NCBI RefSeq assembly: GCF_965363235.1
Contig: NC_134851.1
Span: forward strand, 21,997,847 to 22,061,846
Source of the DNA: Mytilus galloprovincialis
Lineage: Eukaryota; Mollusca; Bivalvia; Mytilida; Mytilidae
Reading direction: 5' to 3'
DNA: 64,000 nt
Positions 24,801-39,800 of this stretch are shown here, one piece after another. Both the position numbers and the translations under genes were made by a program. The notes beneath the pieces are model-generated. The model was not told the origin of the DNA, did not search any database, and saw only the letters and a list, made by a program, of their open reading frames with translations. How positions within the stretch are numbered: position 1 is the stretch's first letter; each line of letters opens with the position of its first letter.

Positions 24801-27800
24801 CGAGGTATAATAGTAGTGGTTCTTACTATCTAAAAACCACGATATGGACAACACTCTGATTGGCTTATTTATTTTTCATACGATTGGTTCTCAATGTTAA
24901 AACTGGTAGTCATGTCTGACAAAAGTCGGTCTGATGACGGAATGAATATCCGGACGCCTTTTATTTCGTTTTTCTCCCAAAATAAACCAAACTGAATAGT
25001 CATAAGAACGGATGACAAATGCGACTATGCATGGTACCTATAGAACACAGAGGCATGATGATCAATTTGTTGGGGGAGGAAGAGAAGCGACACACAAAAT
25101 GAGGTCTTCTCGTTTAATAGTATAGATACGTTACAAATTTGAATTTGTTTAATCATGTTGATTGAGTTAAAGGAACTGCATGTCTTATCGAGATATTTCG
25201 TGTAATGGTCTTTTTGATTTATTTTAATGATAATTTTTTATTACACGCTACCCGCTAGAAATAGAAAATTATCGCTATAAACTAAGATCGCACACGCCAT
25301 TCTCAGTGTAAACATCAACGAAGTAATTGGGAATATGTGTGACAACATTCTCAAATTTCTCTCAAAGATACTGTAATAATCAACATCTTAGCATATACTA
25401 GTAGTAATTTGACGACGAACAAAAAAGGTATTACCCACCTAATTTGAGCTTTCGTATTGCTTGTTGGCAATAACACCGCATCTCCTTATTTTCATATGAA
25501 AGTGGTAAATAAACCAAATAATTGTTAACTAATCATTTAAAAAATACTTAAATTAACAATCAAACGAGGAAAATGTTCATCTATTTAAAGTGTTTTTGCC
25601 ATTGAATACTTTAACTGATGTTCAACAATTTTAATTCATTCATAGCAGACGAAACCAAACGTAAAGCAAAATAAGAGAAAAAAGTTATATGCCTGCTGTG
25701 CTACCATGTGGCACGAAACAGGAATTGAGATGAAACAGCTATTAACCTCCATTTTAAGGTAATGTTTAAATCGACTCAAAGCAATCGTTTTGAATAACAT
25801 TGGATTTCCATATGTAATTGTTCAAAAAGCGCATACGAATTTCAATAAAAGCATGTAACAACATTATTTTATAAGCATACGAATTTTCCAAGACACGCCT
25901 ATTAATTCATCAGTAAAACATAAAAGCTATAATTTCAATTGACTAAATATGTAACTGATTTCTTTCATCATTATTATATAGTACACGCATTTTATCAGTA
26001 ACAATGTTACATTTCATAATAAATGCATTAAAGTATAAACCGAAACAAAAAACTCAACACCTCTTTCATATATAGTCATAATTTTTCCTTCTTTTTTGTT
26101 TATGTTCGAAAAAACTGGAAAGGAAACATATCAAGGTACACCGACCGGAAGCAATTATATTTGATATGATGGTTCACCTGTTTCTCTTAAATAATATCAT
26201 GTAATACATATTATTTTATCCGTGATTAATTTTAAGTAAATTTGTAATATGGTACCCAACGATAATTTGAGATTTTTTTTTAATAATTTACGATATATTG
26301 AATTGAGAATGTATTCCAACCTTTCAGATTACAAAATTTCAATAAGCTATGTGATTGCTTCAAAAAGAATTACCGCATTAAAATCTTCACAATTTATTCA
26401 GATTTGAATGGTTATCCTAGTTCCGTCTCATTTAACGTTTGCTGCATAACGGATACATCATCTATTCCTTCAAGACTATATTCTAATTCTCGTTTGAATT
26501 GTTTTACATTGTCATTTCGGGGCCTTTTATAGCTTACTATGCGGTATGGGCTTTGTTCATTGTTGAAGAATGTACGATGACCTATAGTTGTTAATTTCTG
26601 TGTCATTTTGGTCTCTTGTGGAGAGTTGTCTCATTGGCAATCATACCACATCTTCTTTTTTTATATAAAGAACTGGCTTTTTACTCGTTATTCAAACGTG
26701 TTCATAACGGTGCCCATTGATTCTTCTTTTAAACTTACCAAACGTTGTGATATGGGTACTTTGAATAGCTTAACGGTATACCTTTTAAAATAGCTGTTTT
26801 ATTAGAAATGACTCACGTCAATGGATGAATATTAATCTTTATGGTTAACAACAATTAAATGTGTTTCATATTTTCATTTCACATTTTAAAATTTTGTTTT
26901 TTTCATAAGGTTAGACCGAAAGCAGTGTATTAACAAATTTCTGAAGGAAGAAATTACGGAAGACGTCGAAACATTTGATCTAGAAGGTAACTTTTATTTT
27001 ACCTAAGGGGATCAAATTTTGTAATTGAGTATTGAGAGAAATTAGAAATTTTTTATAACCTTTTCCAATTTCTAATTGTTTTTACTTTGTTAATTTTGTA
27101 TAAAATTCTAGTTTTATGTGTATTGTTCTAAAGGCATGTAGGATATTTAGAATATGGACGCTTCTGTGTATTATTAAGGGTGTACTCGGCTGAAATAATT
27201 TTTTTAACATTGATACTAATAGTCAGAAGATCATTAGTTAAAGTCATATAAAACGAGTGACCAGTGAAAAATAATGCTAATCCAAATCTTGAACCAATGC
27301 ATACATATATCATTACCTTAGTCTGCTGTGCATAATTTTATCATTTGTTTCGCATAAATTTTGAATAAGCGTAAAAAATATTTCAATCGGTGTGTGTTGT
27401 TGTAAAAATATGGCAGCTAATTAATGGTCGTGTTTTGAAGCCAAAGTTTAACGATTGTACCCCGTTTGTAAACAATCCACAAAGAAGCATAGATATTCAT
27501 GTAATCACGTGTATAACAGGTACAATGAAATATAGGGGTTCTTGATGACGGAGCGATGTTTACCTTAGGTTTCCCATTCACACTTGCGTATTGCGATCAT
27601 CGGATTTTTACAAGAAAGGTAACGCTGCAAACAGAAAACATGTCGGCTAATTGTTTACTGGAAGCAAGCAATTAAAAAAAAAGTAAACTGCTTCTAAACT
27701 TGGACAAATTATAGAAATTGTTTGAGAAAAAAGTAGATGTACATAAGTTTTATTATAAAAACCAGCCATTTAGTTATATGAAACATATGCATAATTTTAT

Positions 27801-30800
27801 TTTAATTTGAAGTTTTGGACTTTAAGGAACAAAATAAACAGAAATTATTAATAGGTTATGGAGCTCCTTTTGAGATATTTGATTTTTTTTTAACATGGTA
27901 GGAAAAGGCTGAGTCGGACTTTTACCTTATATTTGCATTGGTATTATTGAGGTTTAAGATCGAAATTAAAGTAAATCTAGAATCTACTTAAATGATAGTA
28001 AATGATGAGCTATTCCAGTTGTTTTTGTTTATGAAAGAAAGACGGTTGTTATATGGAAAACTATTTTACCATGTATCGTAGGGAAAAATAAGGAGTTCGA
28101 AAATCTGACACAAAGTCCTAAACCTCAACAAATACAACCTTTCAACAAGTGTGTGAACTGGAAACCGTTAATATATATTATGCAAACCAACATTGCGACT
28201 GATCGGAGGTGTTAAATGGGAAATATGTTTTAGAGCTGTTAACGGTCGATGGGCACAAACTCTGTTGGAACAACTGTACTGTAGACTCCTTATGGTTGTA
28301 CTACTGTTTTAAAGTCAGAGCCACAGTGTAAGGCATTCATATAGAATGTCTATGTACTAGGACAGCAATGGAGAAGCACTCAGTCTATGGAAGAAGCCTA
28401 TCGATAAAAACTTTTCTTATATCACATAGCGATATTGTCTAATATCAATTGTAAATATGCAGACATTCCATGCGGAAAATGTTGTTTTCGGAAACGAAAA
28501 ATTAAGAAAATACTAATTTTAAAACTTATTGTTCAAATATAAACAACAATTGAGTCTAAATATACATGCAGAAGTTAGTTAGAAGCTTACGTTTATGTCA
28601 ATGTAAAATTTGAAGTGCTGTGTTTTTCTTATATACATAAATAAACAATGCGATACTTTTAAAATATCAATGCGATACTTTTAAAATATCATAGCGGTGT
28701 TTTTGTTATATCAATATTAGTACCGATTAGTATTGATATTAGACTGTTGTACCCATATTTTGACAATTTTACCTATTATGTCTGTTTTGTTCACGCATCG
28801 TTGTAAATATGACAGAATTTTATGAGACTGTCATACACGTGAGAGGTGAAGTGCTATAAAACCAGGTTCAATCCACCATTTTCAAAATTTGAAAATGCCA
28901 GTACCGAGTCAGAAATATGACAGTTGTTATCCATTCGTTTGGTGTGTTTTATCATTTGATTATACCATTTGATAACATGAATAAGGGACTTTCTGATTTG
29001 AATTTTCATCGGAGTTCAGTATTTTTTTTAATTTTACTTCTTAGTAGTATTGTATGTAAATAAGCAGTTTTAAGACCATTGCTTAAATTCAAATTGTTTT
29101 TGGTAACATCTTACAAATTTCTCAATTGGTTTTGGAAGCAAATCTAATCAAATAAGAGTTTAATAAACAATGCCATAATCAAATAGCTAAGTATCAAAAT
29201 GATTGACCTGTACTTTTGAATCTCCTTCTTTTTTTAAAAATTAGACCGTTGGTTTTCCTGTTTGAATGGTTTAACACTAACAATGTTCTTGTTCCTATAT
29301 AGCGTGGTGTTCGCTGTGAGCCAAGGCTCTGTGTTTAAGGACCTACTTTGATCTATAATGGTTTACTTTAAACAAATTATTACTTTGATGGAAAGTTGTC
29401 TCATTCGAACTCATGCACCATCTTCTTATATCTATAAATCTTTAAAATTTCCCCTTATAAATAACTGCTGTCCAGTCCTCCAACTGAACAATCTAAATTT
29501 ATGAATACAGAAAAGATATATAGATATAGGAAGATGTGGTGTGAGTGCCAATGAGACAACTCTCCATCCAAATAACAATTAAAAAAAAAAGTAAACCATG
29601 ATTATAGGTCAATGTACGGCCTTCAACACGGAGCCTTGGCTCACACCGAACAACAAGCTATAAAGGGCCCCAAAATTACTAGATTAAAACCATTCAAACG
29701 GGAAAACCAACGGTCTAATCTATATAAAAAAACGAAAAACGAGAAACACGTATATAAACAAACGACAACTACTGTACATCAGATTCCTGACTTTGGACAG
29801 GTGCAAACATTTGCAGCGGGATTAAACGTTTTAATGGATCCAAACCTTCTCCTTTTTTCTGAAACAATAGCATAACATCACAACATAGAAAAACACACGA
29901 TAAAATATCAATTGGCAGACTTAACTCGATCAAAAAACGTAAATTAATACACAATGAACGAATGAACGAATATACACATTTCTAACGTCAAAAGACATTT
30001 ACATCTTATTTATTTGTGTTCTAAACATTTTTTTTTAGTACTCATTGAAGAAATGAATTTATAACAAGCGATACGTATTGTTATTTTTGCACTAAGAAAA
30101 GTTCGCGTATTTATACGATCGGTTACTAGTTAGTTAGTTGGTTAAACCATGTGATTGAAAACAATAGACTGAACAGGTTGTTAACACTTTCAACTATCAA
30201 TAGGGTCAAGCAACATTTTCGGAATGATAAGTTCATGTGAGCGTTAATTGTGTTACAGTTACGAAATTTTAGTGATGTTGATCCTAAAACATTGAACTGG
30301 TCATGATCTAAGTTTGTGAATTATGTTTGCAGTTTTCTTGACATGCATTGTGACGTGTCATCGTATTAATTCTATATTAGAAAACTACAGCAGTTATATT
30401 AGAAAAGTATCGCATTCATAAATTTTTGATATTAAAAAATCATCGCTATGATATAAGACAAATATCGCATTGATATTTTAAAATATAGCAGTATCGTTGA
30501 CTTATAGGTGATTTTGGCGTAGCAAACAATTGAATTCATCTCAATTGCATTCCACTGAATTTGCTACATGATATTTATAGAATGTGTACACCTACAAATG
30601 ATAAATCGTGCATTTATGTTTCATTTATTCAATAATTCAATTTTCTCGTTTAAATACACCTTGCTTGTTATTACATAAAATAACTCATGAAAATTATACA
30701 CCAGACGTATGTCATGTTAAATGTCACCCTGTTTTAAGAAAAGAGTCATTACTTGATACCGAGAAATCTGCCTTTCTTCGTACAAATGCTAACATTCGTC

Positions 30801-33800
30801 TGAAATTTACCACAATGCAACTCGTTGATATAAGACAATATCGCTCGTTGATATAAGAAAAGTTTTATCGAATCGCTTCTTCCATAGACTGACACTACAT
30901 TAATAAAATGTGTATATTATTTTTTAAACAAAACTCAACTCTGCCAAAGATAACATTATGTTACAAAACCAGTATATATTGAAAAGACAATTAAAAAAAA
31001 CCCCATTAAAAACACCTTCCAGCAAATTTTGTAAAAAGTTGATATCTACTTTTCAATTTACAGCTCATGTATTTTTTGATGATGCTTTTCAACCTGAGAA
31101 GGACAACAAGAAAGAAATTAATATATATGTTAAAACATTTATACGTGTATTGAGTGAAGCTTGCAGGTAGGTGAAAAACTTATGACAGTTCAATAACATT
31201 GTGTTATAGTCATGAAACATCTTTTTCTTTTTTTGTTTTTAAAATCAGTTTAAAATTACATTAAAATACCTTTAAAGAAAGCTTAACCTTGCATTGTTTA
31301 TTGGTCGAAAAAGGCAAAATTTCATTTCATAATTTCGTCAAATCCTGAAATCAAGGCCATTTGATTCATGATAAATTCACAGTGCAGGAGACACGCTTAA
31401 GGGGGACATAACGCCAGTGAAAAAATGTCAATATTGAAAATGTTATTGGAACATATTGATAACCTTTAGTAGCCATGAATTCGTACTATGCTATTTCATT
31501 CGATATCTCATTATGCCGTTTTAGAATAAAAAAGGATAAAAATTGTGTCTTCATCGAAAAAATCGCTCAATGATATTACCATTTAACCAATAGTTTTCAA
31601 TTGTTATGTGCTGTTAATCTGTTCTTTCTTGAATTTACATGTACTATAGGATACTCAACTTTACAGACACCAAAATTATTCGCTCATTCAACTCAACATG
31701 GAGTTGTGATCGAAACAAAACAAATTAGGAAATCAAGAAAAAACTCCAAACAGAAGTTTGAAAACATAACATTATGTATTTTGTGATTTCTCACTATCTT
31801 ATGAATGTTTGTCTCAAATACGGACATCACTGTCAATTGACCTCTTGTACACGTTTGTGCCTGAGGAAATAAGATTTTTTGTCTTTTTTTGTCTTGTCAA
31901 TAAAATTGTTAAATAACTTATTTTACACGATGATAATTTCGGCTATCTCTCAATTTGATTTTTAAATATACCCTTCATAAGAACGAACAAAACAAATTTG
32001 AAGCCACAAAATAACACTTGTATTAAAAATGACGTTTATAATAAACAATAAACATAACGTAGAACTGTAAAATAAATCAATTTCATTCATTTCTAAAAAT
32101 GATTTTTTTTTATATACAGTCGCGTTTATGAACAGCAAATGGAACCCTCAGAAGGCCTTATGTTTAAAACCCCGTATGGTGGAAGGATTGAATGGATGCT
32201 TCCAGGAGGAAACAAGTTATTTGTTCATTTGAAAGACAATGAAAAAATTCGAAATAAAAAACGATGGAGTCAGGTACACGTTCATTCACTATTTATATTA
32301 TTCTACTTTAGAGTACATGCTGTTTTCAGTTAAACATCAGAATTCCATTCATAACAATAAAATATGACTCAAAATGATACCATACAGACAATGTTAAAAT
32401 CGAATAAAAGAATTATATAACAGCGTAAAAATCAAAATCACAAAAAAACTGAACTCCGAGGAAAATTTAAAACGGAAAGTCCCCAATCAAACGGCAAAAT
32501 CAAACAACAAAACAAATCAAACGAATGGACAAGAACTGCCATATTCCTGAACTGGTACAGGCATTTTCAAATATTTAAAATAGTGAATTGAACCTGGTTT
32601 TATGGCGCTAAACCTCTCACTTGTATGACAATGGCATCAAAATCCGTTATTTTTACAACGATGCAATACATCAACCTTTTAATTAGGCACGTAAGACTAG
32701 TGTCATTAGTATTGTGATTTGTTGCCAAATATGATAGAGAAAAATATACTGGTAGTTTTAACCATAATTTGAAATCAACATTTAAAGAAACCCAACACTT
32801 ATGAATTAATAAATATGCATATAAGACAAAATTTTTAAGACAGATAAAGATACCATTCCAAATAGGTTAGAAAGTTTGGTGTCTATGATGCATATCTAAT
32901 AAAAAAAACTAATATGGAATATCAAACTCAAGCACAATTGCTTTTGTTCCCTTAGCTACACCCGATTGTGATTTACGTTTGATGAATAAGAAAAGTTTGA
33001 TCACACAGTTGACGATATTTTCCATTGTATGTAGCATAATTATTTAGCGTTAAGAAAATACTATTAGCTCCTATCATATCAGTAAGCTCGCAATTCCAAG
33101 CGGGATGTTCTGATTACTAGGCAAGTATTCAAACAATTAAAAATTTCATGAAAGTGTTGCAAACACCTGATGTCAAGAAACACCTTGAACGAGTCCTTTG
33201 GGTCAATTATTACTTGGAAAATAGGAAAAAATGTATGTACACTCCGTTGTAAGTAATAATTCAGGAATAATATACAATGTCTTCCAGGTCATGTATATGA
33301 TGTACATTTTGAAATGGAAAATGCTGAAGGAGTATGGTAATGAAGGAATCCAGGAAGCAGCTGAAAATACATTCTTATTAGCTCTTGATGGTGATGTTGA
33401 TTTCCAACCAGAAGCTGTTCTTAGTTTAATGAGACGGCTAGAAAAGAATGAAAAAGTAGGAGCAGCATGTGGCAGAATTCACCCTATTGGAAAGGGTCAG
33501 TTTCTTTAATTTACAAATTTTTATTTTATGCTTAGAACTTTCTTGTATATAGTTTTATGACAGTATACATCATATCGTATGTGTGTTTATCACGTGCGAT
33601 ATTGTGCGAAATACCTACATGTTTTTTTTCTATTTATATTATGTTGATAAATGACGTTTTTGTCTTTTGACATTGATACTTTTATTTAGTTTTCATTTAC
33701 TAGTTTGTGATATAAGTGGGTTTATGGGGAACCACTAGTTGTAGATCATTGATATGAGGTATGCAGTTGTACTGGCATTGGCACATCGCATTAACATGGA

Positions 33801-36800
33801 CATTATTTGACCTCGCCCCCTCATTTATGGTTTATTGACTTTGATATTTTGTTTAGTTTACATGAATTAGTTTGTGTTAAGATCTGTTTAAAGGGCACTA
33901 CTTATGATAAGTCAGTGGTGTTTGGTATGTTTTGTATTAGCATTGGCACATCTTATTTCCACTGAGATTGTTCAGCCATGTACCTTCAGTCATGGTTCAT
34001 TGACTTTGAATATTCGAAAATTTTACATGTTAAAGTTTTCAACATTTGCATTATCGAAATTACCAAAAGGCGAGACATATCTCTGTGATAAACAGTTTAT
34101 TAAACGTTGGTATCTAAATAACGAAATCAACATAGCACTTATTTTACTTTTAAACAATGATAATGTACTAGCATATAATTTTAAGAAGAGTTTATGTTTT
34201 TATTCATGTCATTTCAATTTTTGTCACATTTGGTTGTTACCCGCAAAGTGGAAGGGATTAATATAAGTTGCAAAACTTGTTTCCCAATCCACTATAAATA
34301 AATATGTTTAAACTAAACCTTGTGTAGACCAAGGGTATTTATTGACTCAAAGATGAATACTAGTACTGGTATTTCTAATTAAAGTCCGTTAGCATTCATG
34401 GTTATTTACATTTTAATTTTTTTACTGATATGTGCTAGATGACCACACCTTTGGAATTCTTCCTCTTTCCAACCTCAAGCTGGCTTAAATTGTTTTCAAA
34501 GAGTTGAGTAAGGTAAAGTTCTTTTAGAAAGAAGATTTGATTAGGCAACTCCTGAAAAACTATATCAATCAACAAGATATGCATCTGAGGCCATACTGTA
34601 GGGCATGGATTTTGCATCAATTGAGAAGTTTTAAGGGTTATAATTAAAACTAAGTATAAAAAAATTCTCCGCGGTTGCCTGCATGTGTCCTTTAAAACCT
34701 CCTTTTATAAGTAGACATCGTAAACGTGAATGAAGACAGTTGCAATATCTTAGAAACTGTCTTCTAAATTTCTCCTATCTTCAACGATGGAGCTAACTGA
34801 TGGTCCATCATTAAAATGTGTTTACAGAACAGAAAACAAGTTACTTAATATACTAGTAGGATTTAAATATTGGATAGACCAAGAAATTCATGATAACTCA
34901 AGGAAAATGTGAAAAAAAACCCGGTTGGTTATAATTGTTCAAGATTATCCACTTTGAAGCCTTTTGATAACATTAATTGCTAACTCGTTCTTTCCTTTAA
35001 TATGCATTTTCAACTGTACTTAAACAAATCAGTTACCAAAACATACGTTATATAACTATTCATTATATCGTAGGTCCGATGGTATGGTATCAACAGTTTG
35101 AATATGCTATAAGTCATTGGCTACAAAAAGCAACTGAACACGTGATTGGCTGTGTCTTATGTAGTCCTGGATGTTTCAGTTTGTTCCGGGGCTCTGCAAT
35201 ATTGAATCATGATGTTCTTGAAACATATACTACAATTGCAGAGGAGGCAAGACATTGCTTACAATATGATCAAGGTATTTAATGAATTTTATTTATTCTA
35301 ATTTTAAAGGGCACAAATGTCTTGTGAAACATTGACGCTGATATCTATAAATTGCACCATCCTCAGGTACAGCTGTATGCTATGTATACATGGTATATCC
35401 CATGTAAAACTGGAACTTTAAAACGAACAGCAGGAATCAGAGCGTTGGTCCTTTGTCTTTATATGTATTTTTTTTTATTCAAAAAAATATTCATCTTTTG
35501 AATATAAGAGGGACGAAAGATACCAAAGGGACAGTCAAACTCATAAATCTAAAACAAACTGAATATGTGTTGGATAATTAGGAATTTTGGTCTCAAGCAC
35601 CACTGCAGAGACATTTATTGTCGAAATACGTAACTGGTGCAGTAAATTTTCGTCGTAATTTTTCTACATTTGAAAATGCCTGTACCAAGACAGGAATATG
35701 ATAGTCCATTTGATGTGTTTTGTCATTTGATCTTGCCATGTGATTGGGAACTTTCCGATTGAATTTTCCTCGGAGTTTAGTATTTTGGTGATTTTACTTT
35801 TTGTTACCCTTGAATAAATGTATCTGGCAATTACTGTTACTAGGTCAATAATTTAATGGTGGACGGTTAGTCTCCGAGAGTATCACAACCCTAGTAACAA
35901 GTTTGCCCGGTACTGGTGTGAAAATAAGGATATTTTGCTTACTAAATAAGTTGTTTTTAAAGTTTTGAAGTTAGTAAAGTTAAGGAATACATCTTATTCA
36001 AGAACAGCTTTGTTTTCTTGTGCTATCCTGTTTGTTTTGTTTTCTGGTCTTAAAGCTGTTCAAGATTTTATATGATTTGGAATTTCAAGTAATGTGGCCT
36101 TCTGATTGTATGATTTCGAACGTCAATGATGAATGTAGTATCTATCATGAGTTTATTATATGATACAACAAATTAATAGCTAGTATCTTTGATGAGTTTA
36201 TGAAGATCTGTATTAAATGTTTTGATTAAACGTTTGAGATGATAACATTAGCATGATTATTATTTTAGAGTTTTGCTGACCTAAACAAGATTTTTAATAA
36301 TGTTGTACCAAAATTGATATATTACTGTTTTGTTGATGGCAAATGCGTTTGTTCCTATATCTATTAAATGCAGGACTTATACCGAAATATATATGTATCT
36401 ATACAAATATTAAAATTAAAGTAAGTCAGTTATATTGGAAACATTATAAAATAAAAAAACAAAATCATTGACAGGTGAAGACCGATGGTTGTGCACACTG
36501 CTTCTTCAAAAAGGATGGAAAATTGAATATTGTGCAGAATCTGACTCATACACATTTGCTCCAGAATCTTTTAATGAGTTCTACAACCAACGAAGACGCT
36601 GGACTCCTTCAACTATGGCTAACATTTTAGAAATAATTCAAGACTGGAGAAATGTTACAGAGAGCAACGAGAATATATCTTTTCTGTACATTGTCTATCA
36701 GGTCTTTTTGTTCGTGTCAACAATTCTAACACCAGGGACTATATTCATGATTATTTTGGGTGCCTTAATTGTTGGTTTTGAAACAATACCTCCATGGTTG

Positions 36801-39800
36801 GCACTGATATTGAATCTACTTCCTGTTGTAGTGTTTATATTGATGTGTTTGTATGCGTCATCTCAACGACAGGTATGTTGTTGAAACAATTGATATGTAC
36901 ATATATTTTCATGATGAAACTTGATATAGCTTAACAGATCTTTATCGAACTGCTGACAGCTGAAAAAGAAGCTGCTTATCTGAATACACATTAAAACTGA
37001 GAATGAAAGTATAAATGAGGAATATGTCAAAGAGATAACAACCCGACCAAAATTCAGATGACAGTTGTAGGAAACCTATGGGTTTTTAATTCAGCAAGAA
37101 AATTCCTCACAAGGAGGTGGGCCTTAGATAGCCCGTACATAAATATATGTTCTAGTTAAGTGCAAATTTGCATTAATATTAATGTGCCAAAATTTTCATT
37201 TTAAACACACCTTTTCCTTATTTATTCCATACCTGATTAGATTAGAAACATCTGTACATCATTTGTTTTATTTTTCAGTTGCAAATGGCTGCTGTTTTAT
37301 CATGTATATACGTTATCGTTATGGTTGTTGTTATGATTGGAGTTGTGCGAGACGCCATATTAGAGGGTTTGTGTTCAACAACCACAATTTTTATTATCTT
37401 TGTTGCCGGAGTTTTTGTAGTATCTGCACTTCTTCATCCAAAGGTAATACATTTGTGAATATGTTTCATCACAATTTGTAATAATTTGAAATACTTGTTT
37501 GTCTTCATTATTGAACTTCTTTTTGACACTCTGTATTGTTTAATTACTGAATCTGTACAACAAGCATGACAGTGATTGTTGAATATCTAAAACTTGTAAT
37601 GTTATTTTGTCATGTATTTGATCATACACAGGATGTGTCAACAATCTGACTGTCTTTTTGAAAATCTGTAAAAATTAGTAAATTGTCAGTATGAATAAGT
37701 AGTGAAAGTGATTACCGTATTTAATGAAGAGTTGAATATGAATTTTAATAGATACTACAGATGATAAAGTTGAATATGAATTTTAATAGATACTACAGAT
37801 GATAGAGTTGAATATGAATTTAAATAGATACTACAGATGATAGAGTTGAATATGAATTTTAATAGATACTACAGATGATAGAGTTGAATATGAATTTTAA
37901 TAGATACTACAGATGATAGAGTTGAATATGAATTTTCATAGATACGACAGATGATAGAGTTGAATATGAATTTTCATAGATACTACAGATGATAGAGTTG
38001 AATATGAATTTGAATAGATACTACACACACCCTTCTAGAAACAGAGCAAAATCCATAAAAAAAACATACTTAGTTCAACACCCGGACTGCCTTATATAAA
38101 GCATGTCATATATTAAAATGATGTTGTCAGTATGAATAAGTAGTGAAGTGATTATCGTATTTAAATCATTTGCATTTTCCAGCAAAATGCATTTTACAAT
38201 GTACATACCAGATTTAAATTAACTAAATATACATCATGGCATAAATAAGAACATAAACCATATTGCTTTTTTTAAAATTAGAACATTGAAGTAATATCTT
38301 TTGAATGAAATCTTCGTTTGTTTCGTTTAGTTATTGCTAGTATCCCAAAAAAGGAAATAAGCTAAATCCTTATTGGATTTGGGTTTTTGATTTACCACCG
38401 ATAATTTTGTTAATTCTAAAATTATGATATTTTCGCATTTTGAAAAAAAGTAATCTATATTCAACTTACAATAATTGTCACCATGTTCATAAATCTATGC
38501 ATCTTAAATATCGTTGTAGGAATTCTTTTGCCTTATTCCTGGACTGTTATATTTTTTGGCCATACCGTCAATGTCAATGTTGATGTTTTTATATTCGCTT
38601 GGAAATCTTCATGTCACATCATGGGGTACAAGAGAAACAAAAACAGAGACAGTAAAAATAGAAAAACCAAAATCAAAGCCCGAAAAAGAGGAAACTGGTT
38701 ATTTCTGCTCGCTGGGAAAGTTTGTCAGGTTATATACTTATTCATAATACTTTTTGCCTGTGAAATTATTGTCTGTTGGCAAACGTATTGAAACTACTTT
38801 TAAACTAGTGTTTTGCTCTGTAAAAGGTCATTTGAGCATAGTTTCGAAGCTTCCCACAAACAAAACCATTCAAAAAAAAATAAAATTGATGAACAACCAA
38901 ACGAATCCGGGTTACATATATAATGATATACAATGAGCAATTCGAACCGAACAATATTTGATCAGATATTATATACGCATCAAAAAAAATCCTGTCAAAA
39001 GACTTAATAGTATCCATTCATGTTAATTTGGTAACTTTTTTGTCATTGACAAGGCCTGTTACAGAAATTATTTGTAAAGTTCGTTAACGTCCTTTGACAT
39101 AAAAATCATTGACAATTTAAACTAATCCTCTAATACTTTATTTTACCGCGTGTATAGTTTGAAAAAAGGTTGTCATAGTAAATAATAGGACTGTTATCTA
39201 TGTAATCGAACACATACATATAATTTCAAAACGATACAAAATACAACGTTTTGATTAAAAGAAAGCAAGCAAACAATTATATCAATTAAAACAAAGGGTG
39301 CACTAGTGTAATCTAGAAAGAGTAGGGTTTAAATCGACGTGTCGTAGAAATTACAAAAAATGTGATTAGTCACATTCTGTTCAAGATAGCGGAAACGCGA
39401 TAGTAACAACGATGAGGGTAAGATATCCCTGGCCAAACGTGATATAGATATATGTACTCAACAACAGTCAACGATAGCATAACAATCATTATAATTAAAC
39501 GGCTGCTTTAAAAGTTCTGTTTCTAAGTAGTGGATATGATAGAAAAATACGAAAAATTGCAGTTCAACACCTGCAGGTAATGGAAGATTTTCACCAAAAT
39601 AATCACAAATAACAGCTGTTAAATAAAAGCGTAGGGATACAATGGGGTTATAAATAACCTCATGAATCGAAGTTAATCATACAACGCCATGTTAGGATAA
39701 AAGTAAAAACGAAAACAAAAACGAAAGACGACGATAATAAACACAAGTTCATCAAATTTACATTATTATTTTTTTTATCTAAATAATACGTGTATACCAA

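Larger units (their letters stand above)
28380..30892. mobile_element. 2.5-kb element bounded by long inverted repeats, CHS A intron 6
   Basis: Arms of about 68 bp (28380-28449 and 30824-30892) match as inverted repeats at roughly 90 percent: TCAGTCTATGGAAGAAGC, CGATAAAA.CTTTTCTTATA, GCGATATTGTC.. . CAC flanks both ends, a possible 3-bp target duplication. The inside repeats short GCGATA...ATATCA motifs near both ends (28650-28740 and 30380-30500) and holds nested repeats. No transposase reading frame was recognised, so it is non-autonomous. Confidence 0.72.

Noticed and set aside
29612..29875. 87-residue open frame in intron 6
   Set aside because: Lies inside the AAGATGTGG-family repeat; the same sequence with stops occurs in other copies.
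33904..34266. 120-residue open frame in CHS A intron 9
   Set aside because: Begins in a two-unit tandem repeat, has no recognisable domain, and lies between two exons that join in frame.
37730..38025. CRISPR-like array
   Set aside because: Units are directly adjacent with no unique spacers, and the array lies in an animal intron; it is a minisatellite.
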